From Nitrosomonadales bacterium (GTDB taxonomy: Bacteria > Pseudomonadota > Gammaproteobacteria > Burkholderiales > Methylophilaceae), in assembly GCA_028344855.1 (NCBI GenBank), contig JAOMCC010000006.1, forward strand, positions 1 to 44,060: 44,060 nucleotides of DNA, written 5' to 3'. This document shows, in pieces, positions 8,818-17,121 of this stretch. The notes below the pieces were generated by a model. That model saw nothing but the letters and a program-made list of their open reading frames with translations, made no database searches and was not told the DNA's origin. Made by a program: the position numbers and the translations under genes. The stretch's first letter is position 1. Each line of letters opens with the position of its first letter.

Positions 8818-10011
8818 TTAGGTGTTAATTTTTGCGAACTTTCTTTTTCCAACTTGAATTGTAAAACTTTCACCTTTTGGGACAATAAAATTTGATTTAT
8901 CGACTTTATCCCCATTAATTTTGATGCCTCCCCCTTTTATTAATCGATGGGCTTCAGAGGTACTTGAAACTAAATTAATTTTTTTAAGTAATTGAGGAAT
9001 ATTGATACCATCAGAATCAATATTTGTCAGTGAATGCTCCTCGATACCTTCTGGAACTTCTCCTTTAGCTCTTAAATTAAAATTATTTTCAGCTTCTTTA
9101 GCTACTTGATCATTATGAAGTCGACCTACAATTTCTTTAGCAAATTCTACCTTAATATTTTTTGGATTTTCTCCATCCTTGACTCTTTTTTTCCATAATC
9201 TTATATGGTCTGAAGACATTAAAGATAATGAGTCAATATATCTCCACATTAATTCATCAGATAGCGATAAGAGTTTTGCAAATACTATTTCTGGGGGCTC
9301 ATCTATTCCTATATAATTATTCGAAGATTTTGACATTTTTTGAATTCCATCTAGCCCCTCCAAAAGTGGCATTGTTAATATACATTGTGGTGTTTGGCCA
9401 GAATTTTTTTGTAATTCTCGCCCCATTAACAAATTAAATTTTTGATCTGTTCCTCCAATTTCTACGTCTGCATTTAATGCAACGGAATCATAACCTTGTA
9501 ACAACGGATAAAGGAATTCATGTATGGATATTGGTTGATTTGCTTTATATCTTTTTGCAAAATCTTCCCTTTCTAGCATTCTTGCGACAGTATGAGTTGA
9601 GGCTAGCTTAACAACTCCAGAAGCTCCCAAATCATCAAGCCATTTAGAATTAAAAACAATTTGTGTTTTTGATTGATCTAATATTTTAAAAACCTGCTCT
9701 GAATATGTTTTAGCATTTTCTTTTACCTTTTCCTTGGTTAAAGGTGGTCTTGTGACATTTTTACCTGTTGGGTCACCAATCATTCCAGTAAAGTCTCCAA
9801 TTAAAAAATAAACCTCATGGCCCAAATCCTGGAACTGTCTTAATTTATTTAATAACACTGCATGGCCTAAATGCAGATCTGGTGCAGTGGGATCAAATCC
9901 TGCTTTAATTTTAAGAGGCTTTTCTTTTTTTAATTTTTCAATTAACTCTGATTCGATTAAAATCTCATCAGTACCTCTTTTAATTATTTCTAATTCTTCC
10001 TTTTTATTCAC
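8818..10011 (-). CDS. tyrS: tyrosyl-tRNA synthetase
   Basis: This class I synthetase charges tRNA-Tyr. The HIGH-type motif is HLGH at residues 47-50 within [13 protein letters not shown]. The KMSKS loop ([13 protein letters not shown]) is at about residue 230. A C-terminal S4 RNA-binding domain includes [19 protein letters not shown]. At 397 aa with these motifs it resembles the roughly 400-aa TyrZ-like bacterial type more than the 424-aa E. coli enzyme. It is divergent from anmK. In related genomes tyrS, an M23 peptidase, anmK and erpA form a neighbourhood; the peptidase is not here. Confidence 0.96.
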   Translation of the reverse strand: MNKKEELEIIKRGTDEILIESELIEKLKKEKPLKIKAGFDPTAPDLHLGHAVLLNKLRQFQDLGHEVYFLIGDFTGMIGDPTGKNVTRPPLTKEKVKENAKTYSEQVFKILDQSKTQIVFNSKWLDDLGASGVVKLASTHTVARMLEREDFAKRYKANQPISIHEFLYPLLQGYDSVALNADVEIGGTDQKFNLLMGRELQKNSGQTPQCILTMPLLEGLDGIQKMSKSSNNYIGIDEPPEIVFAKLLSLSDELMWRYIDSLSLMSSDHIRLWKKRVKDGENPKNIKVEFAKEIVGRLHNDQVAKEAENNFNLRAKGEVPEGIEEHSLTNIDSDGINIPQLLKKINLVSSTSEAHRLIKGGGIKINGDKVDKSNFIVPKGESFTIQVGKRKFAKINT

Positions 10012-10130
10012 TGTTTTATCTCAAAAAATTAAAATTAAGTTAATTCTATCTTAAATATAGGCTTAAAAAAATCCGACTTTAATTATTTTAAATACTTGAA
10101 TAAAAAATTAAATCCATCACAATAAATAAT

Positions 10131-11222
10131 ATGAAAAATTCATCTTTTTTAATCGGGGTAATGTCTGGTACAAGTTTAGATGGTATTGATATTGTTTTAA
10201 TTAATTATAAAAATAAAAGTATTAATATAATTGAATTTATTCAGATTCCTTATAAACAAGATATGAAAAAGAAATTTTTAGCTCTGCATTCAGACCAGCC
10301 CTCTGATTTAAAAAAATCAATCGAACTATCTTTACTTCATGCAAAAATTACAGCTAAAGGTATAAATCAAATTTTAAAGAAATTAAAACTTGAAGCCAAA
10401 AATATAAAATGTATTGGTTATCATGGACAAACTATTCGTCATTGTCCGAATAAAGGTTATTCATTACAACTCGGTAATGCAAATCTTTTAGCAGAACTAA
10501 CTAATATTACCGTTATATCTGATTTTAGAAATAGAGATATTGTTGCTGGTGGTCAAGGAGCTCCGCTTGTACCTGTATTTCATAAAGAATTTTTCTTCAA
10601 AAAAAATAAAAATATAGCAATAATTAATATTGGTGGTATCGCTAATATCACTTATCTCCCAGTGGATAAAAAAATTATTGGATTTGATATTGGTCCGGGA
10701 AATATTTTATTAGATCATTGGATGTATATTAATAATAATAAAAATTTCGATAATTTAGGTAAATGGGCAAAGTCAGGAAAATTAATTGATCATTTATTAT
10801 TAGATTTTAAAAAAGAACCTTTTTTCAAAAAAAAATTTCCCAAAACTACTGGGAGAGAGCTTTTTAACATAGATTGGTTAAATAAATTTAATATAAAAAA
10901 ATATGCTCCTGAAGATGTTCAAAGAACTTTACTCGAGTTAAGTGCAGTTTCAATAAATGATTCTATAAAGAGATTTTGCTCCAAAGTTGATGGAATTTAT
11001 ATTTGTGGTGGTGGTAGTCAAAACAAATTTTTAATTGAAAGACTTGAATCAATTACAAATATTAAAATTAATACTACAGACGAACTTAATATCCCAAGCC
11101 AACAAGTCGAAGCTGTAGCCTTTGCATGGTTAGCAGAAAAATGTTTAGCAAAAGAAAAAAATAATTCGCCTTCTATAACAGGAGCCAAAGGGCCTAGAAT
11201 TCTCGGTGTAATTCATTATTAA
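10131..11222 (+). CDS. anmK: anhydro-N-acetylmuramic acid kinase
   Basis: AnmK converts 1,6-anhydro-MurNAc plus ATP to MurNAc-6-phosphate in cell-wall recycling. The 363-aa protein has the N-terminal phosphate-binding motif GVMSGTSLDGID, the GYHGQTIRH segment, SDFRNRDIVAGGQGAPLVP and GGIANITYL. GFDIGPGN, and late IYICGGGSQNKFLIERL and PSQQVEAVAFAWLA, are also typical. Full length with no disruption. It is divergent from tyrS with about 120 bases between. gltA follows 53 bases later with a likely promoter of its own. Confidence 0.96.
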   Translation: MKNSSFLIGVMSGTSLDGIDIVLINYKNKSINIIEFIQIPYKQDMKKKFLALHSDQPSDLKKSIELSLLHAKITAKGINQILKKLKLEAKNIKCIGYHGQTIRHCPNKGYSLQLGNANLLAELTNITVISDFRNRDIVAGGQGAPLVPVFHKEFFFKKNKNIAIINIGGIANITYLPVDKKIIGFDIGPGNILLDHWMYINNNKNFDNLGKWAKSGKLIDHLLLDFKKEPFFKKKFPKTTGRELFNIDWLNKFNIKKYAPEDVQRTLLELSAVSINDSIKRFCSKVDGIYICGGGSQNKFLIERLESITNIKINTTDELNIPSQQVEAVAFAWLAEKCLAKEKNNSPSITGAKGPRILGVIHY

Positions 11223-11240
11223 TAAATAGCTCAGTTTAGG

Positions 11241-11246
11241 TATAAT
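11241..11246 (+). promoter_or_regulatory. -10 box of gltA
   Basis: A perfect TATAAT lies 29 bases upstream of the gltA ATG. The matching -35 region, overlapping the anmK stop, is weak. No clear ribosome-binding site follows it. Confidence 0.5.
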
Positions 11247-11275
11247 ACGTTTTCTTTATTAATTAGATAAAGTTT

Positions 11276-12556
11276 ATGGCTAAATTAAAAGCAAATATAA
11301 ATGTAGATACATTAAATCTTAATCTTCCTGTTGTAGAAGGAACTGTAGGCTACCCAGCAATAGATGTTAGCTCACTGCATTCCCATGGAATTAAAACATT
11401 TGACCCTGGTTTTTCATCAACTGCAGAATGCACTTCATCAATTACTTTTGTCGATGGCGGCAAAGGTGAGCTTCTTCATAGAGGTCACCCAATTGAACAA
11501 TTAGCAGAAAAATGTGAATTTTTAGACATTGCTTACTTACTTTTCAATGGAGAATTACCTAATTCTAGAGAAAAAACAATTTTTACTAATGCAATTAAAG
11601 AACATAGTCTTCTTCATGATCAGCTAACCAATATATTTAGAGGTTTTAGAAGAGATGCACATCCCATGGCTGTTATGGTAGGTGTTGTAGGTTCTATGTC
11701 AGCTTTCTACTTTGATGAAACTATGAAAGTTGGTAATTTAAATCATCGAAAATTATCCGCTCAAAGGCTAATTGCTAAAGTGCCAACTATTGCTGCATGG
11801 AGTTTTGCATACAGTAATGGAAGCCCTTTTGTATATCCAAAAGAAGAACTTAGTTATTCGGAAAATTTTCTTAATATGATGTTTTCAGGGCCAAATATTA
11901 AATATTTACAAAACCCGATTATAACGAAAGCATTTGAAAAAATTCTTATTTTACATGCTGATCACGAACAAAATGCTTCAACTTCAACTGTAAGACTTGT
12001 TGGTTCGTCAGGAGCAAACCCATTTGCTTGTATTGCTGCAGGTATAGCATCTTTATGGGGTCCTGCTCATGGAGGCGCAAATGAAGCAACACTTAAAATG
12101 CTTAGTGAAATTAGAAATGAAAGAAGAATAGGAGAATATATTAAAAGAGCTAAAGATAAATCAGACAATTTTCGTTTAATGGGCTTTGGTCATCGTATTT
12201 ACAAAAATAAAGACCCGCGCGCCATAATAATGAAAGCTACTTGTCATGAAGTATTGGATGAATTAGGTCTTCGAAATGACCCTATATTTAAATTAGCGCT
12301 TAAATTAGAAAATATTGCCCTTGAGGACGACTATTTTGTCAAGAAAAAATTATATCCCAATGTTGATTTTTACTCTGGTATTGTGATGAAAGCTTTAGGA
12401 ATACCTAATTCTATGTTTACAGCAGTTTTTGCGTTGGCAAGAACAGCTGGTTGGGTTGCACACTGGAACGAAATGCTAACAAATGAGAAATCTAAAATAG
12501 GTCGTCCGAGACAAATTTATACTGGCAAATTAAGAAGAGACGTTCCCAATCTTTAA
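11276..12556 (+). CDS. gltA: citrate synthase (type II, GltA)
   Basis: GltA condenses acetyl-CoA and oxaloacetate to citrate, the entry to the TCA cycle. The 426-aa protein aligns along its length with the hexameric, NADH-sensitive Gram-negative type. Signatures include [17 protein letters not shown] and [10 protein letters not shown]. The active-site blocks are [45 protein letters not shown] and [10 protein letters not shown] with the catalytic aspartate. Its position between anmK and erpA breaks a commonly seen neighbourhood. Its stop overlaps the erpA stop on the other strand by four bases (TTAA), leaving no room for a terminator. Confidence 0.97.
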   Translation: MAKLKANINVDTLNLNLPVVEGTVGYPAIDVSSLHSHGIKTFDPGFSSTAECTSSITFVDGGKGELLHRGHPIEQLAEKCEFLDIAYLLFNGELPNSREKTIFTNAIKEHSLLHDQLTNIFRGFRRDAHPMAVMVGVVGSMSAFYFDETMKVGNLNHRKLSAQRLIAKVPTIAAWSFAYSNGSPFVYPKEELSYSENFLNMMFSGPNIKYLQNPIITKAFEKILILHADHEQNASTSTVRLVGSSGANPFACIAAGIASLWGPAHGGANEATLKMLSEIRNERRIGEYIKRAKDKSDNFRLMGFGHRIYKNKDPRAIIMKATCHEVLDELGLRNDPIFKLALKLENIALEDDYFVKKKLYPNVDFYSGIVMKALGIPNSMFTAVFALARTAGWVAHWNEMLTNEKSKIGRPRQIYTGKLRRDVPNL

Positions 12557-12903
12557 GCTGAAAAAGATGAGCCACAGCCACAAGTAGTTGTAGCATTAGG
12601 ATTTTTAATCACAAATTGTGATCCTTGCACATTATCTTGATAATCAATTTCCGCTCCATTAAGATACTGCAAGCTCATCGGGTCAACCAATAAAGTTACT
12701 GAATCTTTAACTACTTGTGTATCGTCTTCATTAATTACTTCTTCAAAAGTAAACCCATATTGAAAACCAGAACATCCCCCGCCACTAACAAAAACTCTTA
12801 GTTTGAGATCCGGTGAACCTTCTTCAGCTATTAATTCTTTAACTTTGTTAACTGCATTATCTGTGAAATTAATTGGTGTTGGCATTTTAATTTCAGTTGT
12901 CAT
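12553..12903 (-). CDS. erpA: iron-sulfur cluster insertion protein ErpA
   Basis: This A-type carrier passes Fe-S clusters to target proteins, including isoprenoid-pathway enzymes in E. coli. The 116-aa protein has the three conserved cysteines: [12 protein letters not shown] and the C-terminal [31 protein letters not shown] and the near-terminal CGCGSSF point to ErpA over IscA. The start overlaps the bactofilin gene by 11 bases and has an AGGAG ribosome site. Neighbours bactofilin, the coiled-coil protein and argC are the same as in Pseudomonas-like gene orders. Confidence 0.93.
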   Translation of the reverse strand: MTTEIKMPTPINFTDNAVNKVKELIAEEGSPDLKLRVFVSGGGCSGFQYGFTFEEVINEDDTQVVKDSVTLLVDPMSLQYLNGAEIDYQDNVQGSQFVIKNPNATTTCGCGSSFSA

Positions 12904-13318
12904 TTTTTTCTCCTATTACCTTATCTTTTTTAAAAGGTAATTTTTTTTGTGCTTTAATTTGAGCTTTGGTTATTTGTCTTAAATCTCCGCTAACTTTAGC
13001 TCCTGCATGAACTTCAATTGAATTATACTCAATATTTCCATTAATAACAGAGCCTGGTTGTAATTCTAAGTAATCGTGACATTTTATGTCGCCTATAATT
13101 TCACCAGCAATAATAGCTGTCTCAACTGTTACCTTACCTTTAATTTTACTATGCTCGCCCATAATGAGCGTTCCTCCAGAGTCTTCTATAAACGTTAAAT
13201 CTCCGTAAAGTTTTCCATCAAGTCTTAATCCTCCTGAAAAAGTTGTATTACCCTTTATAACAAAATCTTTATCAATGAGAGTATCTATAGAACCTAATTT
13301 TTTCTTTTTTTTAAACAT
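12893..13318 (-). CDS. bactofilin (DUF583, polymer-forming cytoskeletal protein)
   Basis: Bactofilins self-assemble without nucleotide into filaments that localise cell-wall enzymes. The 141-aa protein has a short charged N-terminus and then a beta-helical core of repeating Gly/hydrophobic turns ([56 protein letters not shown]). The C-tail is Lys-rich. It starts 3 bases after the upstream coiled-coil gene and overlaps erpA. The M23 peptidase that often accompanies bactofilins in this neighbourhood is missing from the window. Confidence 0.92.
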   Translation of the reverse strand: MFKKKKKLGSIDTLIDKDFVIKGNTTFSGGLRLDGKLYGDLTFIEDSGGTLIMGEHSKIKGKVTVETAIIAGEIIGDIKCHDYLELQPGSVINGNIEYNSIEVHAGAKVSGDLRQITKAQIKAQKKLPFKKDKVIGEKNDN

Positions 13319-13321
13319 TAA

Positions 13322-13684
13322 CTACTTCCTTCTTTTTCCTACAATTTTTTCATAAAATAAAACATTTTCTTTTAATTTAGTATTTTCTTCTTTTGTTTCC
13401 TTTAGGCTTTTTACAATTTTTTCATAAGAAATTTTTGACATTTTTAATTCTAACTCAAGCGCAAGCGCTTCTTTTTCTTGTTGAATGCTAAATTCTTCCA
13501 AATCATTTATTGTAAGTAAAAAATTAATTGATTTTCCTCCATTAAAAAAATGAAATGCTACACCAAATCCAATAGTGACAAAAAAAACTGCTACTACCAT
13601 ATAACTAGGCCAAACACTTCCGGTATTAATTCTAGCCTTTCTAGCGGTTAATTTGTAATTTCTTTTTTTTGATATATTTTTCAT
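13322..13684 (-). CDS. short membrane-anchored coiled-coil protein (DUF6776-like, probably C-terminally truncated)
   Basis: The 120-aa protein has a basic N-terminus and one transmembrane helix at about residues 29-46 (YMVVAVFFVTIGFGVAFHFF). A Glu/Lys-rich coiled coil follows to the end. In related proteobacteria the gene between argC and bactofilin codes a longer protein of this design with an extra C-terminal domain (DUF6776, recalled from family knowledge). Here the protein stops just after ENVLFYEKIVG, 3 bases before the bactofilin start, so that domain appears to be absent. Function unknown; a membrane partner of the bactofilin is a reasonable inference. Confidence 0.6.
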   Translation of the reverse strand: MKNISKKRNYKLTARKARINTGSVWPSYMVVAVFFVTIGFGVAFHFFNGGKSINFLLTINDLEEFSIQQEKEALALELELKMSKISYEKIVKSLKETKEENTKLKENVLFYEKIVGKRRK

Positions 13685-13688
13685 TTGA

Positions 13689-14729
13689 TTAAGGAACTAA
13701 AGGTATTGACTGTAAACCAAGAGTTTCTTCCCATTTCATCATAATATTCATATTTTGGATAGCTTGTCCTGCCGCACCTTTTACTAAATTATCTATAACA
13801 GCCAAAACTAGAAGCTGCTTTGTATCTGGAACTTTATAATAAGATATTCTACATGTATTAGACCCTCTAACAGATTTAGTATCAGGACACGAATTTTTTT
13901 TCAAAACATCCACAAATGGCTCATTTGCATAATATTTTTTAAAAATATTTGAAGGATCAAATTCTTTTAAACAATTTACATAAATTGAAGCATGAATTCC
14001 TCTTGAAATTGGTAAAAGATGTGGGGTAAATAAAACCTTTACTTTTCCTAAAACAGAATTTTTACTTAAATTCTCTTCAATTTCTGGAAGGTGCCTATGT
14101 CCGTTTATAGAGTAAGCTTTAAAATTTTCACTTGCCTCTGATAATAATAAATCGACTTGGTTTTTCTTACCTGCGCCGCTTATACCTGATTTTGCATCGG
14201 CAATTATAGACCCTGGATCTATCAATCCTTCATTTAATAAAGGGTTTAATGCTAGTTGTATTGCTGTAGGATAACACCCTGGGTTTGCAACAAGTTGAGC
14301 ATTCATTATCAAATCCCTATTTACTTCTGGTAAGCCATAAACAGCTTTTTCTAAAATATCGGGGCATTTATGGGACATTTCATACCATTTTTCCCATTCT
14401 TTAATGTCCTTAATTCTAAAATCTGCAGCTAAATCAATAACTTTAACCCCTTTTGATAATAGCTTTTCAACATAATTCATAGCAATGCCACTAGGAGTAG
14501 CGAAGAAAACTAAATCTGAATCTGCTAATTCAGCTTTGTCAGGATCAACAAATTTATTACTTAATACCCCTCTTAATGAAGGATATATATCATACACAAA
14601 TTTACCAGAGTCATTCCTCGAAGTAATATGAAGCATCTCTACATTGGGATGCAAAACCAATAATCTCAATAATTCGATCCCAGTGTATCCAGATCCACCA
14701 ACAACACTTACTTTTATTTTTTTATTCAT
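13689..14729 (-). CDS. argC: N-acetyl-gamma-glutamyl-phosphate reductase
   Basis: ArgC carries out the third step of arginine synthesis, NADPH reduction of N-acetylglutamyl phosphate to the semialdehyde. The 346-aa type 1 enzyme shows the Rossmann motif VVGGSGYTGIELLRLL near the N-terminus and the catalytic cysteine in VANPGCYPTAIQLAL. The active-site segment SGISGAGKK and NGHRHLPEIEE are also present. It lies after the rpsI terminator and so needs its own start. argH, another arginine gene, is at 26.8-28.2 kb in this window, not in an operon with it. Confidence 0.96.
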   Translation of the reverse strand: MNKKIKVSVVGGSGYTGIELLRLLVLHPNVEMLHITSRNDSGKFVYDIYPSLRGVLSNKFVDPDKAELADSDLVFFATPSGIAMNYVEKLLSKGVKVIDLAADFRIKDIKEWEKWYEMSHKCPDILEKAVYGLPEVNRDLIMNAQLVANPGCYPTAIQLALNPLLNEGLIDPGSIIADAKSGISGAGKKNQVDLLLSEASENFKAYSINGHRHLPEIEENLSKNSVLGKVKVLFTPHLLPISRGIHASIYVNCLKEFDPSNIFKKYYANEPFVDVLKKNSCPDTKSVRGSNTCRISYYKVPDTKQLLVLAVIDNLVKGAAGQAIQNMNIMMKWEETLGLQSIPLVP

Positions 14730-14770
14730 ATTTTAGGTATATTCTACATTGTTAAGAATTTTTGTTTAAT

Positions 14771-14795
14771 AAAAAAGCCGCTTAAAGCGGCTTTT
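14771..14795 (-). terminator. intrinsic terminator after rpsI
   Basis: On the minus strand AAAAGCCGC-TTTAA-GCGGCTTTTTT forms a nine-pair GC-rich stem with a T-tract, beginning about 20 bases after the rpsI stop. It separates the rplM-rpsI operon from argC. Confidence 0.9.
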
Positions 14796-14813
14796 AAAAT
14801 TCTTTGAAAAAAA

Positions 14814-15206
14814 TTATCGTTTAGAAAATTGTTTAGCACGCCTTGCTTTTCTTAATCCTACTTTTTTACGTTCTACTTCACGAGCATCACGAGTTACATA
14901 TCCTGCTTTGGATAAGTCAGATTTAAGTTCAATATCATAGTCCATTAAGGCTCTCGTTATTCCATGCCTTACTGCCCCAGCTTGACCAGATTCCCCTCCA
15001 CCAACAACATTTATTTTTATATCAAAAGTTGAAGTATTATTTGTTAACACCAATGGTTGTTTCATTATCATTTGTGAAGTATATCTTGAAAAATATTCTT
15101 CCATAGGTTTGTCATTTATTACAATACTTCCTTTTCCAGGCTGAATAAATACCCTAGCAATAGAGCTTTTCCTTCTACCTGTACCGTAATAATATTTACC
15201 AATCAT
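14814..15206 (-). CDS. rpsI: 30S ribosomal protein S9
   Basis: S9 binds the head of the small subunit; its C-terminal tail reaches the P-site tRNA. The 130-aa protein carries [15 protein letters not shown] at the start, [19 protein letters not shown] in the middle, and the basic tail [16 protein letters not shown] ending in Lys-Arg. It follows rplM by 17 bases in the universal rplM-rpsI operon and is closed by a strong terminator. Confidence 0.98.
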   Translation of the reverse strand: MIGKYYYGTGRRKSSIARVFIQPGKGSIVINDKPMEEYFSRYTSQMIMKQPLVLTNNTSTFDIKINVVGGGESGQAGAVRHGITRALMDYDIELKSDLSKAGYVTRDAREVERKKVGLRKARRAKQFSKR

Positions 15207-15223
15207 TTAAATTTGTCCTATGT

Positions 15224-15652
15224 TTATAATGTTATTTGTTGAGGCTGTTGTGCCGAATGATTATGATTGCTTCCCGCATAAACTTTCATTTTCTTCACCA
15301 TTGCATAACCTAAAGGTCCTTTTGGGAGCATTCCTTTAACGGCTTTTTCTAAAGCTCTACCTGGAAACTTTTCCTGTAATTTTTTAAAATTTGTTGAATA
15401 TAAACCACCAGGAAAGCCTGTATGTCTATGATAAATTTTATCTTCTGTCTTATTGCCTGTAACTTTTATTTTCTCTGCATTAATAACAACTATGTAATCT
15501 CCAGTATCAACATGAGGGGTATATGTAGCCTTATGCTTACCTCTTAATCTGTGAGCAATAGCACTAGCTAACCTTCCGAGAGTTGAGCCAGAAGCGTCTA
15601 CTAACAACCAATCTCTTTTAACTTCATGTGATTTAGCTGAAAATGTTTTCAT
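15224..15652 (-). CDS. rplM: 50S ribosomal protein L13
   Basis: L13 is an early assembly protein of the large subunit. The 142-aa protein shows [44 protein letters not shown] and [22 protein letters not shown], all diagnostic. It is the first gene of rplM-rpsI and has a strong promoter with a TTGACA box. The leader is about 40 bases. Confidence 0.98.
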   Translation of the reverse strand: MKTFSAKSHEVKRDWLLVDASGSTLGRLASAIAHRLRGKHKATYTPHVDTGDYIVVINAEKIKVTGNKTEDKIYHRHTGFPGGLYSTNFKKLQEKFPGRALEKAVKGMLPKGPLGYAMVKKMKVYAGSNHNHSAQQPQQITL

Positions 15653-15696
15653 ATTATTTAATTTGCCTATTTTTCATTAAAAAATTTAAGATGCGA

Positions 15697-15726
15697 ATTT
15701 TATTATATTTTAGGGCAGTGTGTCAA
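15697..15726 (-). promoter_or_regulatory. sigma70-type promoter of rplM-rpsI
   Basis: On the minus strand a perfect TTGACA and a TAAAAT box are separated by 18 bases. The expected RNA start is about 40 bases before the rplM ATG. It is the best -35 box seen in the window, as suits a ribosomal operon. Confidence 0.75.
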
Positions 15727-15750
15727 TTTATTTAATGGCTAAATTAATGT

Positions 15751-16599
15751 TTAATACAATTGAGAAATAAATCCTACAAATACAAAAATACCTACATAAT
15801 TATTTCTTAAAAATGCTTCAAAATTTTTCTGTGGCTCCATATGTCTACTATCAAAACAACCATAAAGTGCAATAGATAATGCAATGGTTAACATTAAGAA
15901 AAAACTAAGATTAAATTCTTTTAAAATTCCTATAACAATTAAATTAAGAAACATAAAAAAATAACTCAGTGTAATCATTATCATTGTTTTATTTCCAAAA
16001 AATAATGCTGTTGAATTTATATTAAGTTTTTTATCATCTTCCATATCCATAATCGCATAATGAGAGTCATAAGATAACGCCCAAAAGATATTTGCTATAA
16101 ATAAAATTAAAGCCTCTAAAGGGAGTTTTTCTTGTGTTGCTGCAAAAGCCATTAATATCCCAAATCCAAAAGTAATACCCAAATAAACCTGAGGCATAAC
16201 AAAAAAACGCTTAGTAAAAGGATATGTCAGTGAAAATAGAAGGGCTAACAATGCAATTCCAAAGGAAAAAAAATTTAATTGCATAACCAGAAATATCGAA
16301 CATATTAGCAAGAGCAATAAAAGAGTTATTGCTTCTTTAGGTTTTATTATTCTTGCAGCAATAGGTCTATTTCTAGTTCTTTTTACAAAAGTATCTATAT
16401 TACAATCAATTAAATCATTTATTATGCATCCTGCAGACCTCATTAAAATTGTTCCCAATATAAAAATAAATAAAATATGTGTATTCGGAACTCCATCAGA
16501 AGCTAGAAAAAGAGCAGTTAGTGTAGGCCATAACAACAAAAATATCCCGATTGGTTTATTAATTCTAGTTAAATTAATAAATGCTGATAATTTAGTCAT
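15751..16599 (-). CDS. ubiA: 4-hydroxybenzoate octaprenyltransferase
   Basis: UbiA is an integral membrane enzyme that joins a polyprenyl chain to 4-hydroxybenzoate in ubiquinone synthesis. Two aspartate-rich Mg/diphosphate motifs are visible: NDLIDCNIDTFVKRTRNRP and YDSHYAIMDMEDDKKL. About eight or nine hydrophobic helices surround them. The track begins at a TTG (16620), but the ATG at 16599 gives MTKLSAFINLTRINKPIG, which fits the family start; it overlaps the ubiC stop by eight bases (282 aa). It directly follows ubiC, which supplies its aromatic substrate. Confidence 0.94.
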   Translation of the reverse strand: MTKLSAFINLTRINKPIGIFLLLWPTLTALFLASDGVPNTHILFIFILGTILMRSAGCIINDLIDCNIDTFVKRTRNRPIAARIIKPKEAITLLLLLLICSIFLVMQLNFFSFGIALLALLFSLTYPFTKRFFVMPQVYLGITFGFGILMAFAATQEKLPLEALILFIANIFWALSYDSHYAIMDMEDDKKLNINSTALFFGNKTMIMITLSYFFMFLNLIVIGILKEFNLSFFLMLTIALSIALYGCFDSRHMEPQKNFEAFLRNNYVGIFVFVGFISQLY

Positions 16600-17116
16600 C
16601 TGAATATTGGAATTGATCAAAATTATTAAAAAAAACTTCTGTTAACAAAACTTTTTCATTTTTATTTCGAAAGGTAGATTCTCTTATAGCAAGTATCTTT
16701 GTTTTTTTTAAACTAAACCTTCTTATCCTCTTAGAAAATTCATCGTTATAAGATGGCTTTCTAAATTTAAAATTAGACCTTAAAATCTTTTTTTTGTTGA
16801 AAACAATGTCAGCTAAAGGTTTATTTTTTAATTTTTTAATATTCCGCCAAAATCCTCTTAAATGCTCTAGGGGTAAAATTGTCCTAGCGTACATAATTGG
16901 GAGTTTATCTGCATATATTAAAACCTCTCTAAGATATAAATCCTCTGATTTTTTATATACGAATATTTTTTTTTCATTTGAAAAAATTCTACTTTTTCTT
17001 GCATTTATTGGAATGATTTCAAGTTTTGCAATATTGCTAATTCGGTAGCTTAATGATTTCACATCTAAAAGCCAATACTTTAATCTATTTTCTATTTGAA
17101 TATTTTTATTCCACAT
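16592..17116 (-). CDS. ubiC: chorismate--pyruvate lyase
   Basis: UbiC removes pyruvate from chorismate to give 4-hydroxybenzoate, the first committed ubiquinone step. Sequence similarity is low but key parts are present: LREVLIYAD with the conserved arginine, ARTILPLEHLRG, KPLADIVF, and the C-terminal VLLTEVFF with the conserved glutamate. The track start (17158) lies inside recG. The ATG at 17116, five bases after the recG stop, gives MWNKNIQIENRLKYWLLD and is preferred (174 aa). The C-terminal half is unusually Lys/Arg-rich. Coupling to ubiA supports the call. Confidence 0.87.
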   Translation of the reverse strand: MWNKNIQIENRLKYWLLDVKSLSYRISNIAKLEIIPINARKSRIFSNEKKIFVYKKSEDLYLREVLIYADKLPIMYARTILPLEHLRGFWRNIKKLKNKPLADIVFNKKKILRSNFKFRKPSYNDEFSKRIRRFSLKKTKILAIRESTFRNKNEKVLLTEVFFNNFDQFQYSDD

Positions 17117-17121
17117 GTTTT

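Noticed and set aside
8718-8915. 65-aa minus-strand ORF over the tyrS-rimP gap
   Set aside because: Overlaps the tyrS 3' end in another frame and runs through the terminator hairpin.
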